Of a stretch of 64,000 nucleotides of DNA, positions 26,717 to 35,667 are shown one piece after another. How positions within the stretch are numbered: position 1 is the stretch's first letter; every line of letters starts with the position of its first letter. This stretch comes from Puniceicoccaceae bacterium (GTDB lineage: Bacteria; Verrucomicrobiota; Verrucomicrobiia; Opitutales; Coraliomargaritaceae). A program made the position numbers and the translations under genes. Under the pieces are notes generated by a model. That model had not been told where the DNA came from, ran no database searches, and saw only the letters and a program-made list of their open reading frames with translations. Location: positions 499,501 to 563,500 of the forward strand of contig CACIKF010000001.1 in the NCBI GenBank assembly GCA_902587165.1. Reading direction: 5' to 3'.

Positions 26717-27865
26717 ATGCTCAGCCTGCTGCACCGCCATATATTAAAAGAAATCCTCGTTGCGACTGGCTTGGCGATGGGGCTTTTTATATTTGTCCTG
26801 CTCGTAGGTAACGCGCTGCGTGATGTGGCCGAGCTGGTCGTCGCGGGCAAGCTCGATTTTTGGGTTTTTATTAAAGTACTGGGTCTGTTCATTCCCTATG
26901 TGGCTTCGTTTGCCTTGCCGCTTGGAATGCTCACGGGTACTTTGATCGCGCTCGGGCGACTTTCCTCGCAGCGCGAAATCATTGCGATGAAATCGGCGGG
27001 CTTGAGTCTTTATCAAATCGCTGCACCTGTCTTTTTGATTGCTTTCGCTGGCATGACAGCAGCGGTCTTGATCAACTTGCACTACGCACCGCAGTCTCGG
27101 GTGGAGCGCAAGGCTCTCATGACCGAGGCGCTTACTGATAATCCAGTCGGCTTTATCGAAGAGCGCCGCTTCATTTATGATTTTCCAGGATATGTGATTT
27201 ACATGGGCGGGCGAGAGGGATCAGTCATGAAAGACTTTTGGATATGGGAGCTGGACGATCAAAGACGAGCCAAACTCTTCCTCCGTTCTGCTGAGGGGAT
27301 CCTTGGTTATGACGAAGTCAATAAAGACCTAATCCTTACGCTCAAGGACGGCACTGCCGAGCAGCGAGACTCGGAAAACCCCGAAGCTTTTAGCGATAAC
27401 ATGCCAGACTCTTTGTTCTTTGCAGAGTTGCCCATTGCATTGCCGCTCGACCAGCTCTTCGGGGATGGCGAGCAAACGCGTAAATTGCGCAACAAGGAGA
27501 TGACCTTTGCCCAGTTGATGGATCTGCGACAGGGCGAGTTGGAGAAAGAAGCTGCCTCGGGCGAACCGATGAGCGAAGCTCGGCTTAGTTTACAGGTGCA
27601 CATCCAGAAGAATTTCGCTTTGGCATTTTCCGTCTTTTCGCTGGCCGTATTTGGCGTGCCGCTGGCCATCCAAGTCGGGCGCAAGGAGACTTATGCCAAC
27701 CTTGGTATCGCGCTAGTTATTGCGATGACTTATTATTTTCTCATCATTATGGTCAGCTGGTTGGAGGATGTCCCTTCTCTCAGACCCGATCTGTTGATAT
27801 GGTTACCAAATTTGATTTTTCAGGGAGTCGGCTTCTGGATGATCTATCGTGCGAGTCGTCACTAA
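26717..27865 (+). CDS. LptF/LptG family permease
   Basis: Inner-membrane component of the LptBFG ABC transporter that extracts lipopolysaccharide for transport to the outer membrane. ATG 26717 gives MLSLLHRHILKEILVATGLA and about 382 residues; an earlier start 13 codons up is less likely. Three hydrophobic helices lie in the N-terminal third with PLGMLTGTLIALGRLSSQRE, then a soluble periplasmic beta-rich domain at about 130-270, then three C-terminal helices. The paired permease is not adjacent, so F or G cannot be assigned. Its presence implies an LPS-bearing outer membrane. Confidence 0.9.
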   Translation: MLSLLHRHILKEILVATGLAMGLFIFVLLVGNALRDVAELVVAGKLDFWVFIKVLGLFIPYVASFALPLGMLTGTLIALGRLSSQREIIAMKSAGLSLYQIAAPVFLIAFAGMTAAVLINLHYAPQSRVERKALMTEALTDNPVGFIEERRFIYDFPGYVIYMGGREGSVMKDFWIWELDDQRRAKLFLRSAEGILGYDEVNKDLILTLKDGTAEQRDSENPEAFSDNMPDSLFFAELPIALPLDQLFGDGEQTRKLRNKEMTFAQLMDLRQGELEKEAASGEPMSEARLSLQVHIQKNFALAFSVFSLAVFGVPLAIQVGRKETYANLGIALVIAMTYYFLIIMVSWLEDVPSLRPDLLIWLPNLIFQGVGFWMIYRASRH

Positions 27866-27934
27866 TCATGGGGTGGAAGTGATATCTGTTCGAATTCTGT
27901 TTTAGTCACACGCCTGTGTATCCGCTCTTGTATT

Positions 27935-29308
27935 GTGAAAATTGTTGAAATCCAGAATCCGCCGAGCGTAGAGGCACTAGTTGATCGCTTCGGGCGTCAG
28001 CGGTGTTGCTTCGTCCTCGATAGCGCACAATCGAACGACGGATTAGGGGAATGGAGTTTCTTCGGAGCCGAGCCATTTGACACTGTGACAGGGGACCTAG
28101 TGGATTTACGTCAAGCCATGCGGCCATACCAATTAGAGGTGCACCCTGAGATACCTTTCACCGGTGGCGCGGTCGGCTACTTGAGCTATGACTATGGGCG
28201 GCGTCTAGAGACCCTTGCCTCACTGGCTGAAGATGATCGCCAGATTCCTGACATGCACTTTGGTCTCTACGACGGCGTCGCTGCGCTCAACCATAAGACT
28301 GGCGTGCTCTTTTTGCTTGGTCATGATTTTAGTGACACAGCTGACGCGGTGATTGAACGTTTGCGCGCAATCGTAGGGGCGGGACTCGACACGCCCGCCG
28401 ACATACGGGAGCAGGCTGCGACGGTTGTGACAAAACGCGACACCATGATTTCGGACCTGCCCGCCCGCCGTAGCGAGTGGAAATGGAACCTCTCTCGTGT
28501 CGACTTCTGCACGGCTGTCCAACGAGTGCGCGATTACATCGCTAGCGGCGACGTCTACCAGGTTAACCTCTCCCAGCGCGCCCGCTGCACCTACGAAGGC
28601 GACAGCGTGGCTCTTTACAAAGCATTACGTCTTGGCAACCCCGCGCCCTATGGTGCTTATCTCGATCTCGGCGACTGGCAGTTAATTTCGACTTCGCCCG
28701 AGCAGTTTTTACATAAATCTGGGCGCCAACTAGAGACGCGTCCAATTAAAGGCACGCGACCTCGTGGTATCGATGCCGAGGCCGACCGACAAAACGAAGC
28801 CGCACTCCGCGTCTCCCAAAAAGACCGAGCTGAGCTTCTCATGATCGTCGATTTGGAGCGAAACGATCTAGGCCGTGTGGCCGAGTTTGGCTCCGTTCAA
28901 GTAGAGGGCCTGTATCAGCTAGAGCACTATGCTAAGGTCATCCACCAGACCGCACGCGTGAAAGCCACCCTTGCTGAGTACAAAGATATTTATGATGCCC
29001 TTGCTGCGATCTTTCCAGGGGGCTCGATCACTGGTGCTCCTAAGATCCGCGCGATGCAAATCATTGAAGAACTTGAACCCACGCGTCGTGGCGCTTACTG
29101 CGGTTCCATCGGCTACATAGGATTCGATGGCGATGCTGAGTTCAATATCGCGATTCGCAGCTTGCACCTTAAAGATGGTCAACTCGACTACCAAGTCGGT
29201 GGGGGTATTGTTTGGGATTCTGATCCAGAGGATGAGTATCAAGAAACGCTGGATAAAGCGCGCGCGATCCGTGAGACTGTCGACCAACTATGCCAGACAT
29301 CATCCTAG
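27935..29308 (+). CDS. pabB: Aminodeoxychorismate synthase component I
   Basis: Makes 4-amino-4-deoxychorismate from chorismate for folate synthesis. The start is GTG 27935, giving 457 residues. The chorismate-binding domain is in the C-terminal part: SGDVYQVNLSQR, RPIKGTRPRG, IFPGGSITGAPKIRAM and GGGIVWDSDPEDEYQE. The PIKGT lysine separates PabB from anthranilate synthase TrpE, which has PIAGT. It overlaps the start of the next gene by 19 nt. The glutamine amidotransferase partner PabA is not in the window. Confidence 0.94.
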   Translation: MKIVEIQNPPSVEALVDRFGRQRCCFVLDSAQSNDGLGEWSFFGAEPFDTVTGDLVDLRQAMRPYQLEVHPEIPFTGGAVGYLSYDYGRRLETLASLAEDDRQIPDMHFGLYDGVAALNHKTGVLFLLGHDFSDTADAVIERLRAIVGAGLDTPADIREQAATVVTKRDTMISDLPARRSEWKWNLSRVDFCTAVQRVRDYIASGDVYQVNLSQRARCTYEGDSVALYKALRLGNPAPYGAYLDLGDWQLISTSPEQFLHKSGRQLETRPIKGTRPRGIDAEADRQNEAALRVSQKDRAELLMIVDLERNDLGRVAEFGSVQVEGLYQLEHYAKVIHQTARVKATLAEYKDIYDALAAIFPGGSITGAPKIRAMQIIEELEPTRRGAYCGSIGYIGFDGDAEFNIAIRSLHLKDGQLDYQVGGGIVWDSDPEDEYQETLDKARAIRETVDQLCQTSS

Positions 29309-30108
29309 TTACCGATGGGGAGACCGTCCCCCTCGCATCGACCGCCTCAGGCTTTGCCCACGGCTTCGGCCTCTTTGAGACGATGCGTTATCTAGACGGG
29401 CAACTTTTCTTCTGGAAAGACCATTGGGCGCGTTTCGCAAGGTCCGCTAAACATTTCGCTCTCACGCTCCCCAAAGAAGATGCCGTCCTCGCGGCACTTC
29501 ATAGCTTGGTTACCAAAGCAAAGCTTACCGAAGGGACGCTCAAACTCTCTCTGCTTAAAGATACTGAAGGCAGTTGCCTCTACGTCTATTCGCGCCCGCC
29601 GATTACCTCACCCAATTCGAATACTTTAATCCTCAATACTACCAACCCCATCTACCCACACTCACTTCTCGCCGGTCATAAGACCCATAATTACATGGAA
29701 GTTATGCATTTGCTCAGCCTCGCCCGTGCTCAGGCTTACTATGATTGCTTGCGTGTCGACACTAATGGCTTCCTTGCTGAGACCGCCACTTCCAATCTAT
29801 TTTTCCTCAAAGACGGCCGCCTCCACACCCCCGCGCTCGATACCGGTATACTACCTGGCATTATTCGTGCCGCATTGCTACGAGACTGCGATTTGCAAAT
29901 TGAGGAGGGTCTCTTTGCACAGGAGGCAATACGCGACGCCGAAGCCGTCTTCGTAACTAACGCTACGAGCGGCCTGAAAATAATCGAGAGAATCGATGGA
30001 TTCTCCGGAGGCCAATCGGTCCAGTATTCAGTCCCCAGCGAGGCGCTGTCCGCCATTCATTCTTTACTGCTAAACGCTCAGGAGTCGTCTGCGCTGTCAC
30101 TGATTTGA
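29290..30108 (+). CDS. pabC: Aminodeoxychorismate lyase-like class IV aminotransferase
   Basis: PLP enzyme of fold type IV, most likely releasing pyruvate from aminodeoxychorismate to give 4-aminobenzoate. The 272 residues begin [20 protein letters not shown] and contain [20 protein letters not shown]. The lysine of [12 protein letters not shown] is the probable PLP-binding residue and [13 protein letters not shown] is the typical later block. A branched-chain or D-amino-acid aminotransferase is possible from sequence alone, but the 19-nt overlap with pabB makes PabC the better choice. Confidence 0.88.
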   Translation: MPDIILVTDGETVPLASTASGFAHGFGLFETMRYLDGQLFFWKDHWARFARSAKHFALTLPKEDAVLAALHSLVTKAKLTEGTLKLSLLKDTEGSCLYVYSRPPITSPNSNTLILNTTNPIYPHSLLAGHKTHNYMEVMHLLSLARAQAYYDCLRVDTNGFLAETATSNLFFLKDGRLHTPALDTGILPGIIRAALLRDCDLQIEEGLFAQEAIRDAEAVFVTNATSGLKIIERIDGFSGGQSVQYSVPSEALSAIHSLLLNAQESSALSLI

Positions 30109-30179
30109 AAAAATCCTTTACACGGGGGTGCATTTCTGGCTTTTTCCAGCGCCCTATCATTTCAACACACAATTTACAC

Positions 30180-30275
30180 ATGGGTAACCTCAAGAAAAAA
30201 CGTCGCCTTAAGATGAATAACCACAAACGCCGTAAGCGTTTGAAGTCCAATCGTCACAAGAAGCGGACCTGGTAA
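30180..30275 (+). CDS. Tiny basic AURKAIP1/COX24-domain protein (ribosome-associated)
   Basis: A 31-residue, extremely basic protein: [20 protein letters not shown] then [11 protein letters not shown]. The [12 protein letters not shown] core matches the AURKAIP1/COX24 (mitochondrial mS38) domain, which in mitochondria is a small-subunit ribosomal protein; short bacterial versions are annotated widely in Bacteroidota and related phyla. I infer a ribosomal role. It has no Shine-Dalgarno, ends in TAA at 30273-30275 and is followed 22 bases later by a strong terminator, which supports it being a real expressed unit. Confidence 0.88.
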   Translation: MGNLKKKRRLKMNNHKRRKRLKSNRHKKRTW

Positions 30276-30297
30276 TCAGGTCGTATTAAATTTACAA

Positions 30298-30329
30298 ATG
30301 GCTCTCCTCTTCGGGAGAGCCATTTTTTT
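30298..30329 (+). terminator. Rho-independent terminator
   Basis: A perfect 10-base stem (ATGGCTCTCC / GGAGAGCCAT) with a six-base loop, ending in a run of seven T. It closes the transcript of the mini ribosomal-type protein. Confidence 0.93.
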
Positions 30330-30616
30330 GTGCCGTCTAATAAATTCTAAAAATTACCTCTTTCCGAAGGTTTTACATACCTTTATACGAAGTTGAAAGG
30401 AATGGCGGCAGAGGCTGTGCTTCGGTCCCAATGCCTATGCATGCGGGCGATTACTTTAGATAATGCAGCCATTGCATTGATGTTGATATTGGTCAAAACT
30501 GCTAATATATTGTAAAAAATTGTAGTTATTGTATGCCTACTTGACAGAGTACTTCATAGTAAACTAGGGTGTTCACTTCACTCCTAATCGTGACATCTAT
30601 AAAATTATATACTATT
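30330..30616. other. Intergenic region before the pseudopilin operon
   Basis: About 290 bases with no open frame of note. The left half is mixed-composition; the right half is AT-rich and carries a perfect TTGACA at 30541. It should hold the operon promoter. No terminator, riboswitch or RNA gene was found. Confidence 0.5.
30541..30570 (+). promoter_or_regulatory. Possible sigma-70 promoter of the pseudopilin operon
   Basis: A consensus -35 TTGACA at 30541-30546 is followed 18 bases later by a poor -10 candidate TAGGGT (30565-30570). It lies about 45 bases before the first pseudopilin start. The weak -10 makes this tentative. Confidence 0.3.
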
Positions 30617-31324
30617 ATGAAAACATCAGTTAAACAAAATTCCGCCTTCACTCTTATCGAGATGATTGGCGTGCTCGCTATTATCGGTATTCTTGCTGCA
30701 GTTGTCGCGCCACGAGTCATCGAATCGATCCGTGATGCTAAAGTGACTTCTGCAGTTGCGTCCGTTAGCGCCGCAAAAACAGCTGCGATCGGCTACTATC
30801 AGCGTTACGACAATTTTCCTCTGGATACGGACCTTGTAACTGTGCTTGATTACAAATCAGATCCGGTGACACCGCCAAATTACACTCCAGCTGTTGGCGC
30901 TCTGGATTTTGGCGATGTGTTAGTACGTCAGTCTCAATTGCTCGAGCAGGAAAAAGCACCGATTGGTCGTCCTGATGATCAAACGGTTCACGCAATTGGC
31001 TGTGCTGCGGTCGGTGAACAATTAATAGGCGGTGTTACATACACCGGCACAACCGCCACAATGCGTTTCAAATCGTCCGGATCGGCTACGCGAATTGTTT
31101 ATTATTTCATGCCCAACTTAACCTTACAAGAAGCCGCGGCATTGGCAGCTAAAGTCAATGGGCCATTTACTGCTGATGCGGTTTCTGACGAGAGCTTTGT
31201 CGTAGCTTCACTTGCCGGGAACGGTATTGCGGCTGTCGGTGGTCTCGAAGGTGCCAATTGCTGGTTTGATCCAGGTGCGAACCCGGGTGAGTATAACGCT
31301 TACCTCTACGTCTCGCATCAGTAA
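30617..31324 (+). CDS. Type II secretion/type IV pilus pseudopilin (major-type)
   Basis: First gene of the operon: a 235-residue pseudopilin-like protein. ATG 30617 gives a short leader (MKTSVKQNSA), then the N-methylation helix FTLIEMIGVLAIIGILAAVV with Glu at position 5, the hallmark of GspG/PilA-type pilins. The residue before the cleavage site is Ala rather than the normal Gly. The globular part is rich in Ala, Gly and Thr, with no Ca-binding motif visible. It probably forms the fibre pushed by GspE/GspF encoded next. No Shine-Dalgarno. Confidence 0.9.
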   Translation: MKTSVKQNSAFTLIEMIGVLAIIGILAAVVAPRVIESIRDAKVTSAVASVSAAKTAAIGYYQRYDNFPLDTDLVTVLDYKSDPVTPPNYTPAVGALDFGDVLVRQSQLLEQEKAPIGRPDDQTVHAIGCAAVGEQLIGGVTYTGTTATMRFKSSGSATRIVYYFMPNLTLQEAAALAAKVNGPFTADAVSDESFVVASLAGNGIAAVGGLEGANCWFDPGANPGEYNAYLYVSHQ

Positions 31325-31355
31325 GCCGCCGCATACGATATGAACTATTAAATTT

Positions 31356-33119
31356 GTGGACGCCACGTCTCCGAACGACTCTACAACTGACCAGGCTTCT
31401 ATTAATATGGAGGCCTGGCTTTTGTCAGAGCGTATACTTACCGTGTCACAAGCTGAATTGGCGCGGCGTGAGGGTGAGCGCCTCGGACTCAACTTTAGTG
31501 AAATTGTCCAGCGACTCGGCCTCGTCAGCAGCGAAGAGCTCTCGCAGTTTCGTTCGATTCGTGGCCAAGTTCGCACCGCGACTGATTTCATTCAGGAGGG
31601 TCAAGCGAAAGGGCAGCAGCTTAGCCTACGCCGCCTGAGTCTCGACGACAACTTGCGCGACAAGTTGTCTGCCGATTTGTGCGATAAATTAGTTGTGATT
31701 CCTGTAGCAGAGCGGGATGGATGCTTGTGGATTGCCTGCGCCAATCCGTTTGATTTACCGACTCTAAAACGCTTGGAAACAGCTGCGGGGCAGCCGATAG
31801 AAGCCCTGCCTGCGTCAGAAACCGACATTCGCTTAGCAATCAATCGCAATTATACTGCTCGCGACGAACTCTATGAAGCAGTCGGTGCCTTTATCCAGAT
31901 GGATGCCAAAACACTGGATGAACAGAGTCAGGACGATCCGCCCATGATCCGTTTGGCGGAGCAAATCTTGATGCATGCCGCTACTCGTGAAGCCAGTGAC
32001 GTGCACTTGCACCCGGAAGAGCGTTTCTTTCGAGTACGACTGCGCGCGGATGGCGTGCTCGAAGAGGGCCTACTATTACCCAGCGCGATTCGCAGTGCCT
32101 TGACTGCTAGATTTAAGATTTTAGCTGGCATGGACACTGCAGAGGATCGCCTCCCGCAGGATGGACGGATTCGCTTCGCGATCGGCAGCGAAGAGATCGA
32201 CGTGCGTGTGTCGAGTCTCCCGTCAAACAATGGCGAGAGCATCGTTATGCGTCTACTCGACCAGTCACGCCTCAAACTGGACCTCCCCATTTTGGGCTTT
32301 TCAAAAGATCAACAAGCCGAATTTTCGGATATTTTAGACCAGCCGCACGGTGTTTTCTTGATCACTGGGCCAACCGGTAGCGGTAAGACCACTACTTTGT
32401 ATGCGCTGCTCTCTATGATCGATGCAGAGGCGCGCAGCGTCTTTACGCTTGAGGATCCAATCGAATACCGCCTTCCCTTGATCCGCCAGACCCAGATTAA
32501 GGATGAAATCGGTCTCTCTTTTGCCAGTGGTCTGCGTACTTTACTGCGCCAAGATCCGGACGTGATCTTGGTGGGTGAGACTCGTGATCAAGTCACTGCG
32601 GAATTAATGACTCGAGCTGCTCTAACGGGGCACTTAGTATTTTCGACCCTGCATACCAATGACGCTATCAGTGCCGTGCCTCGCCTCACTGACCTTGGTA
32701 TCCCTCCTTATCTTCTTTCTAGCAGCCTGCTGGGTCTTAGTGCGCAGCGGCTTGCACGGCGCCTCTGTCCAATTTGTAAAACAGAGCACACGTTGACGCC
32801 AGAAGAATGGGCCGCCCTCGGCGGCGCGCCAGTCGATGGCAATGTAACACTTTATCAGTCAGTGGGCTGTCAAGCCTGTGGCCAAAAAGGTTACAGTGGT
32901 CGGATTAGTCTAGCGGAAATCATTCGCATCGATGCGGGCTTACAGCAGCGCATCGATGACCAGCAGCCGACCTCAAAGCTAAAGCGCTACCTGAAAGAGC
33001 AAGGAGTCATATTAATGCGGCAAGATGGACTGATGAAAGCCCAAGCAGGTCTCACCAGTGTCGAAGAAGTCGGGCGGGTCGTGCAACTCGAAGTAGGAGA
33101 AGCCCTCGACGATGCCTGA
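31356..33119 (+). CDS. GspE/PilB family assembly ATPase
   Basis: Cytoplasmic hexameric ATPase powering pseudopilus or pilus assembly. GTG 31356 gives 587 residues; ATG 31407 (MEAWLLSERIL) is an alternative start. An N-terminal MshEN/GspE-N-like domain spans about 20-170. Walker A GPTGSGKT is at 338-345, the Asp box/Walker B region DPDVILVGETRD at about 400-411, and the His box STLHTNDA at 430-437. A zinc-binding tetracysteine, C471/C474 and C505/C508, is seen as in GspE. It starts 31 nt after the pseudopilin and overlaps gspF by 8 nt. Confidence 0.95.
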   Translation: MDATSPNDSTTDQASINMEAWLLSERILTVSQAELARREGERLGLNFSEIVQRLGLVSSEELSQFRSIRGQVRTATDFIQEGQAKGQQLSLRRLSLDDNLRDKLSADLCDKLVVIPVAERDGCLWIACANPFDLPTLKRLETAAGQPIEALPASETDIRLAINRNYTARDELYEAVGAFIQMDAKTLDEQSQDDPPMIRLAEQILMHAATREASDVHLHPEERFFRVRLRADGVLEEGLLLPSAIRSALTARFKILAGMDTAEDRLPQDGRIRFAIGSEEIDVRVSSLPSNNGESIVMRLLDQSRLKLDLPILGFSKDQQAEFSDILDQPHGVFLITGPTGSGKTTTLYALLSMIDAEARSVFTLEDPIEYRLPLIRQTQIKDEIGLSFASGLRTLLRQDPDVILVGETRDQVTAELMTRAALTGHLVFSTLHTNDAISAVPRLTDLGIPPYLLSSSLLGLSAQRLARRLCPICKTEHTLTPEEWAALGGAPVDGNVTLYQSVGCQACGQKGYSGRISLAEIIRIDAGLQQRIDDQQPTSKLKRYLKEQGVILMRQDGLMKAQAGLTSVEEVGRVVQLEVGEALDDA

Positions 33120-34320
33120 ATTCAAGTACAAAGCAGTAACTGTTAACGGTCGCTTATTGGAAGGTCACCGAGAGGCAGAAAACGTCAAACGTCTGACGGT
33201 TTTACTCGCTCAAGATGGACTCGAGCTGATTGATTCCGAGCTTCGCGATAAAAGCGCCGCAAAGCGCCATTCGCGGCTAAAGATGAAAACTGCTGAGCTA
33301 GCCAACCTAATTTTTCAGATTGGCATACAGTTGCGCGCAGGCGTGCCAATTGTCGAGGCGCTCAAATCACGCGAGGGAGAAGACGCCTCAGGAGCACAGA
33401 CCATTGTTCGTCAGCGCTTGAGTGAAGTAGTGGAGCAGGGCACCCCACTCAGTCAAGGCCTGGAAGAGTTCCCTCGGGTCTTCCCTGGCTATATTCGTAA
33501 TATTGTTCAGGTGGCCGAGCGCAGCGGGTCCTTAGATGAAAATTTCATCGAGCTGCGCGATTACCTAGAGTGGATGGATCAAAACTGGAAAGCGTTTAAG
33601 CAGGCGATGTTGTATCCCGCATTTGTACTTGGAGCGCTGATCATTTTTATCTTTATTGCCCTCCGATTTGTCTTCCCGACAGTCACAGAGTTGCTTTTTG
33701 AGCTCGATATCCCATTGCCGCTGATTACCCGTATGATGATCGCCGCCAGTGATTTTGTGGTGGACTATTGGGGTGCAATTTTAGCGGTGCTGTTTTTAAC
33801 GCCACCAGGACTGCGGCTTTTGTTTAAAGTCTCTAGGCGGGCATCGCTGCTGCGCGACCACTTTTTGCTCAAGCTTCCTTTCTTGGGCGATGTAATTCTG
33901 ACCCTTGCCGTTGCGCGTTTCCTTCGCAGTTTAATCCTGACACAGAAAGCGGGAATTGTGATCACTGACTCGCTTGCAATGGGGCGCGAAGTGGTTGGCA
34001 ATGCCGTGATTGAACGTAGCGTGACACGCATCGAGACGGCGGTCTCGAACGGCTCAACCATGAGCAGTACGATGGCCAAAGATTCGACCTTCCCAACGCT
34101 AGTACGCACAATGGTCGGTGTCGGCGAGCGAAGTGGTTCGCTTGACACTTCCTTGCAAGCGGTGGTTGACTATTATGATGATCTTGTGCCGCGTAAGATC
34201 AAAACCTTCTTTGCCGTGCTCGAGCCAGGGCTCATCGTACTAACCGTTTGCCTCGCGGGGCTAGTGGCCGCCGCAGTCTTCCTGCCGCTCGTTAACATGC
34301 TCAGCCCTGGTGCTTACTAG
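33112..34320 (+). CDS. GspF/PilC family inner-membrane platform protein
   Basis: Platform protein of type II secretion or type IV pilus machines, contacting the ATPase from the membrane. The 402 residues begin MPEFKYKAVTVNGRLLEGHR, then two repeated T2SSF domains (about 60-190 and 265-385). Three hydrophobic helices lie at about 170-195, 215-240 and 365-395. VAERSGSLDENF in the first repeat and VGERSGSLDTSL in the second are the classic paired motif. It overlaps the gspE stop, as in many such operons. Confidence 0.95.
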   Translation: MPEFKYKAVTVNGRLLEGHREAENVKRLTVLLAQDGLELIDSELRDKSAAKRHSRLKMKTAELANLIFQIGIQLRAGVPIVEALKSREGEDASGAQTIVRQRLSEVVEQGTPLSQGLEEFPRVFPGYIRNIVQVAERSGSLDENFIELRDYLEWMDQNWKAFKQAMLYPAFVLGALIIFIFIALRFVFPTVTELLFELDIPLPLITRMMIAASDFVVDYWGAILAVLFLTPPGLRLLFKVSRRASLLRDHFLLKLPFLGDVILTLAVARFLRSLILTQKAGIVITDSLAMGREVVGNAVIERSVTRIETAVSNGSTMSSTMAKDSTFPTLVRTMVGVGERSGSLDTSLQAVVDYYDDLVPRKIKTFFAVLEPGLIVLTVCLAGLVAAAVFLPLVNMLSPGAY

Positions 34321-34327
34321 TAGAACC

Positions 34328-35650
34328 ATGCATTTACAAAATAGACCACCCACGATACCACGCGCTGGCTTTACCCTACTCGAATTAATCGGGGTGATGG
34401 CGGTGATCGCGATTTTAGCCGCAGCGGTGCTACCCGGTGCCATCGATCTGATCCGGACGCAACGCGCTGTCAAAGAGGGCGAAGTATTGCCCAAAATTGC
34501 CGAGGCCCTTAAGCGTGGCATGCTGCGTGAACAAATATTTCCCGTCTATGAAAATGATGCTGACGAGTTGACCGATGATAACGATGCCTACTGGTGGAAT
34601 CTTGCGGCTCGCCACGGTGGCGGCAGTGCCAATGAGCTGCGCTATCCGCTAGGCATCCGCGCTGGCTCGACTGCCACCCGTAAGCTGTATTTCGCCGAGG
34701 CAAACTGGGGAGATGATAGCTTTGATGGCTTTATCGGTAATGGTACACCTTTTAACTACATTACAGACGTGGGACCTGCGAAATCTTCAGAAAATGCCGT
34801 AAATGGCTGGGTCTATCCAAATAATCCAACTGAATTACGTTTATTACTCATATCCACCACCAACCCGGACTTGCCTCTGCCAGATACTCTAAACGAACAG
34901 CATTTCAACAATTTCTGGGAGGACTGGGCGGTTGACAGTAATGGCGATCCCGCAATTGGCACATGGTCTAGCTATGGCTTTGGTGGCAACGAATGGGAAG
35001 GGCGCGCGGCCGAACTAAACGTGCAACGCATAGATCTGCGCGACTGGCTATGCACCGTGGTGATTGAGAATCGACGGGCCATTGAAGAAGCGAGTGGCAC
35101 TGAATTCAATGATGCTTCTGCACAGAAAACTGGCACGCTACTGGATGACGTATGGGATCTGGGCACTGTCTATGCATATACATCCAATCAGGTAGGAAGC
35201 GAAATAATTCTACAATTGGAAGAAGTGTTCGATAACAGTGACCCTACAGCAATCTACACATACGCAGAAATAAAGAATGTAGTGCTGACAAGGCGTGGTC
35301 GCATTGCTAAGGAAGCTGTAGTTCCTGAAGACACCGTCATAACTATCGAAGTTCGCGGCAATAAAACAGTACAAACAGGAACCCCTCCAGCACCGACCAC
35401 TAGCCCTGCTGCGGCTACTATCACATTGAACCTTACTAATCTTGCACCGGTCGCCTTAATAAGACCAAACAATGCTAACATCGATTTATTTGATTTTGAA
35501 AATGATCCTGCGACTATAGAGAATCGCTACTTTTTGCTTAACCAGGAACTGCTTTTAAAGGAGCCGTGGAACCAAAATGTCGTGGGCAATTTTTTCATTA
35601 CCGAAAACTTTAGCACTTTACGCTTTGACGGGCTGGAGTGGCACTATTAG
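34328..35650 (+). CDS. Very large pseudopilin-like protein
   Basis: A 440-residue pseudopilin. Start ATG 34328 gives leader MHLQNRPPTIPRAG, canonical Gly before the cut, then FTLLELIGVMAVIAILAAAV with Glu5. The roughly 400-residue globular part is far larger than a major pilin (about 150) and similar in scale to GspK or tip adhesin pilins. It has many Asn/Asp-Gly turns, a Pro/Thr-rich segment (TGTPPAPTTSPAAA) around 355-368 and few Cys. By size it may sit at the fibre tip, which is inference only. It follows gspF after seven bases. Confidence 0.85.
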   Translation: MHLQNRPPTIPRAGFTLLELIGVMAVIAILAAAVLPGAIDLIRTQRAVKEGEVLPKIAEALKRGMLREQIFPVYENDADELTDDNDAYWWNLAARHGGGSANELRYPLGIRAGSTATRKLYFAEANWGDDSFDGFIGNGTPFNYITDVGPAKSSENAVNGWVYPNNPTELRLLLISTTNPDLPLPDTLNEQHFNNFWEDWAVDSNGDPAIGTWSSYGFGGNEWEGRAAELNVQRIDLRDWLCTVVIENRRAIEEASGTEFNDASAQKTGTLLDDVWDLGTVYAYTSNQVGSEIILQLEEVFDNSDPTAIYTYAEIKNVVLTRRGRIAKEAVVPEDTVITIEVRGNKTVQTGTPPAPTTSPAAATITLNLTNLAPVALIRPNNANIDLFDFENDPATIENRYFLLNQELLLKEPWNQNVVGNFFITENFSTLRFDGLEWHY

Positions 35651-35667
35651 ACATACTATTTATTAGT

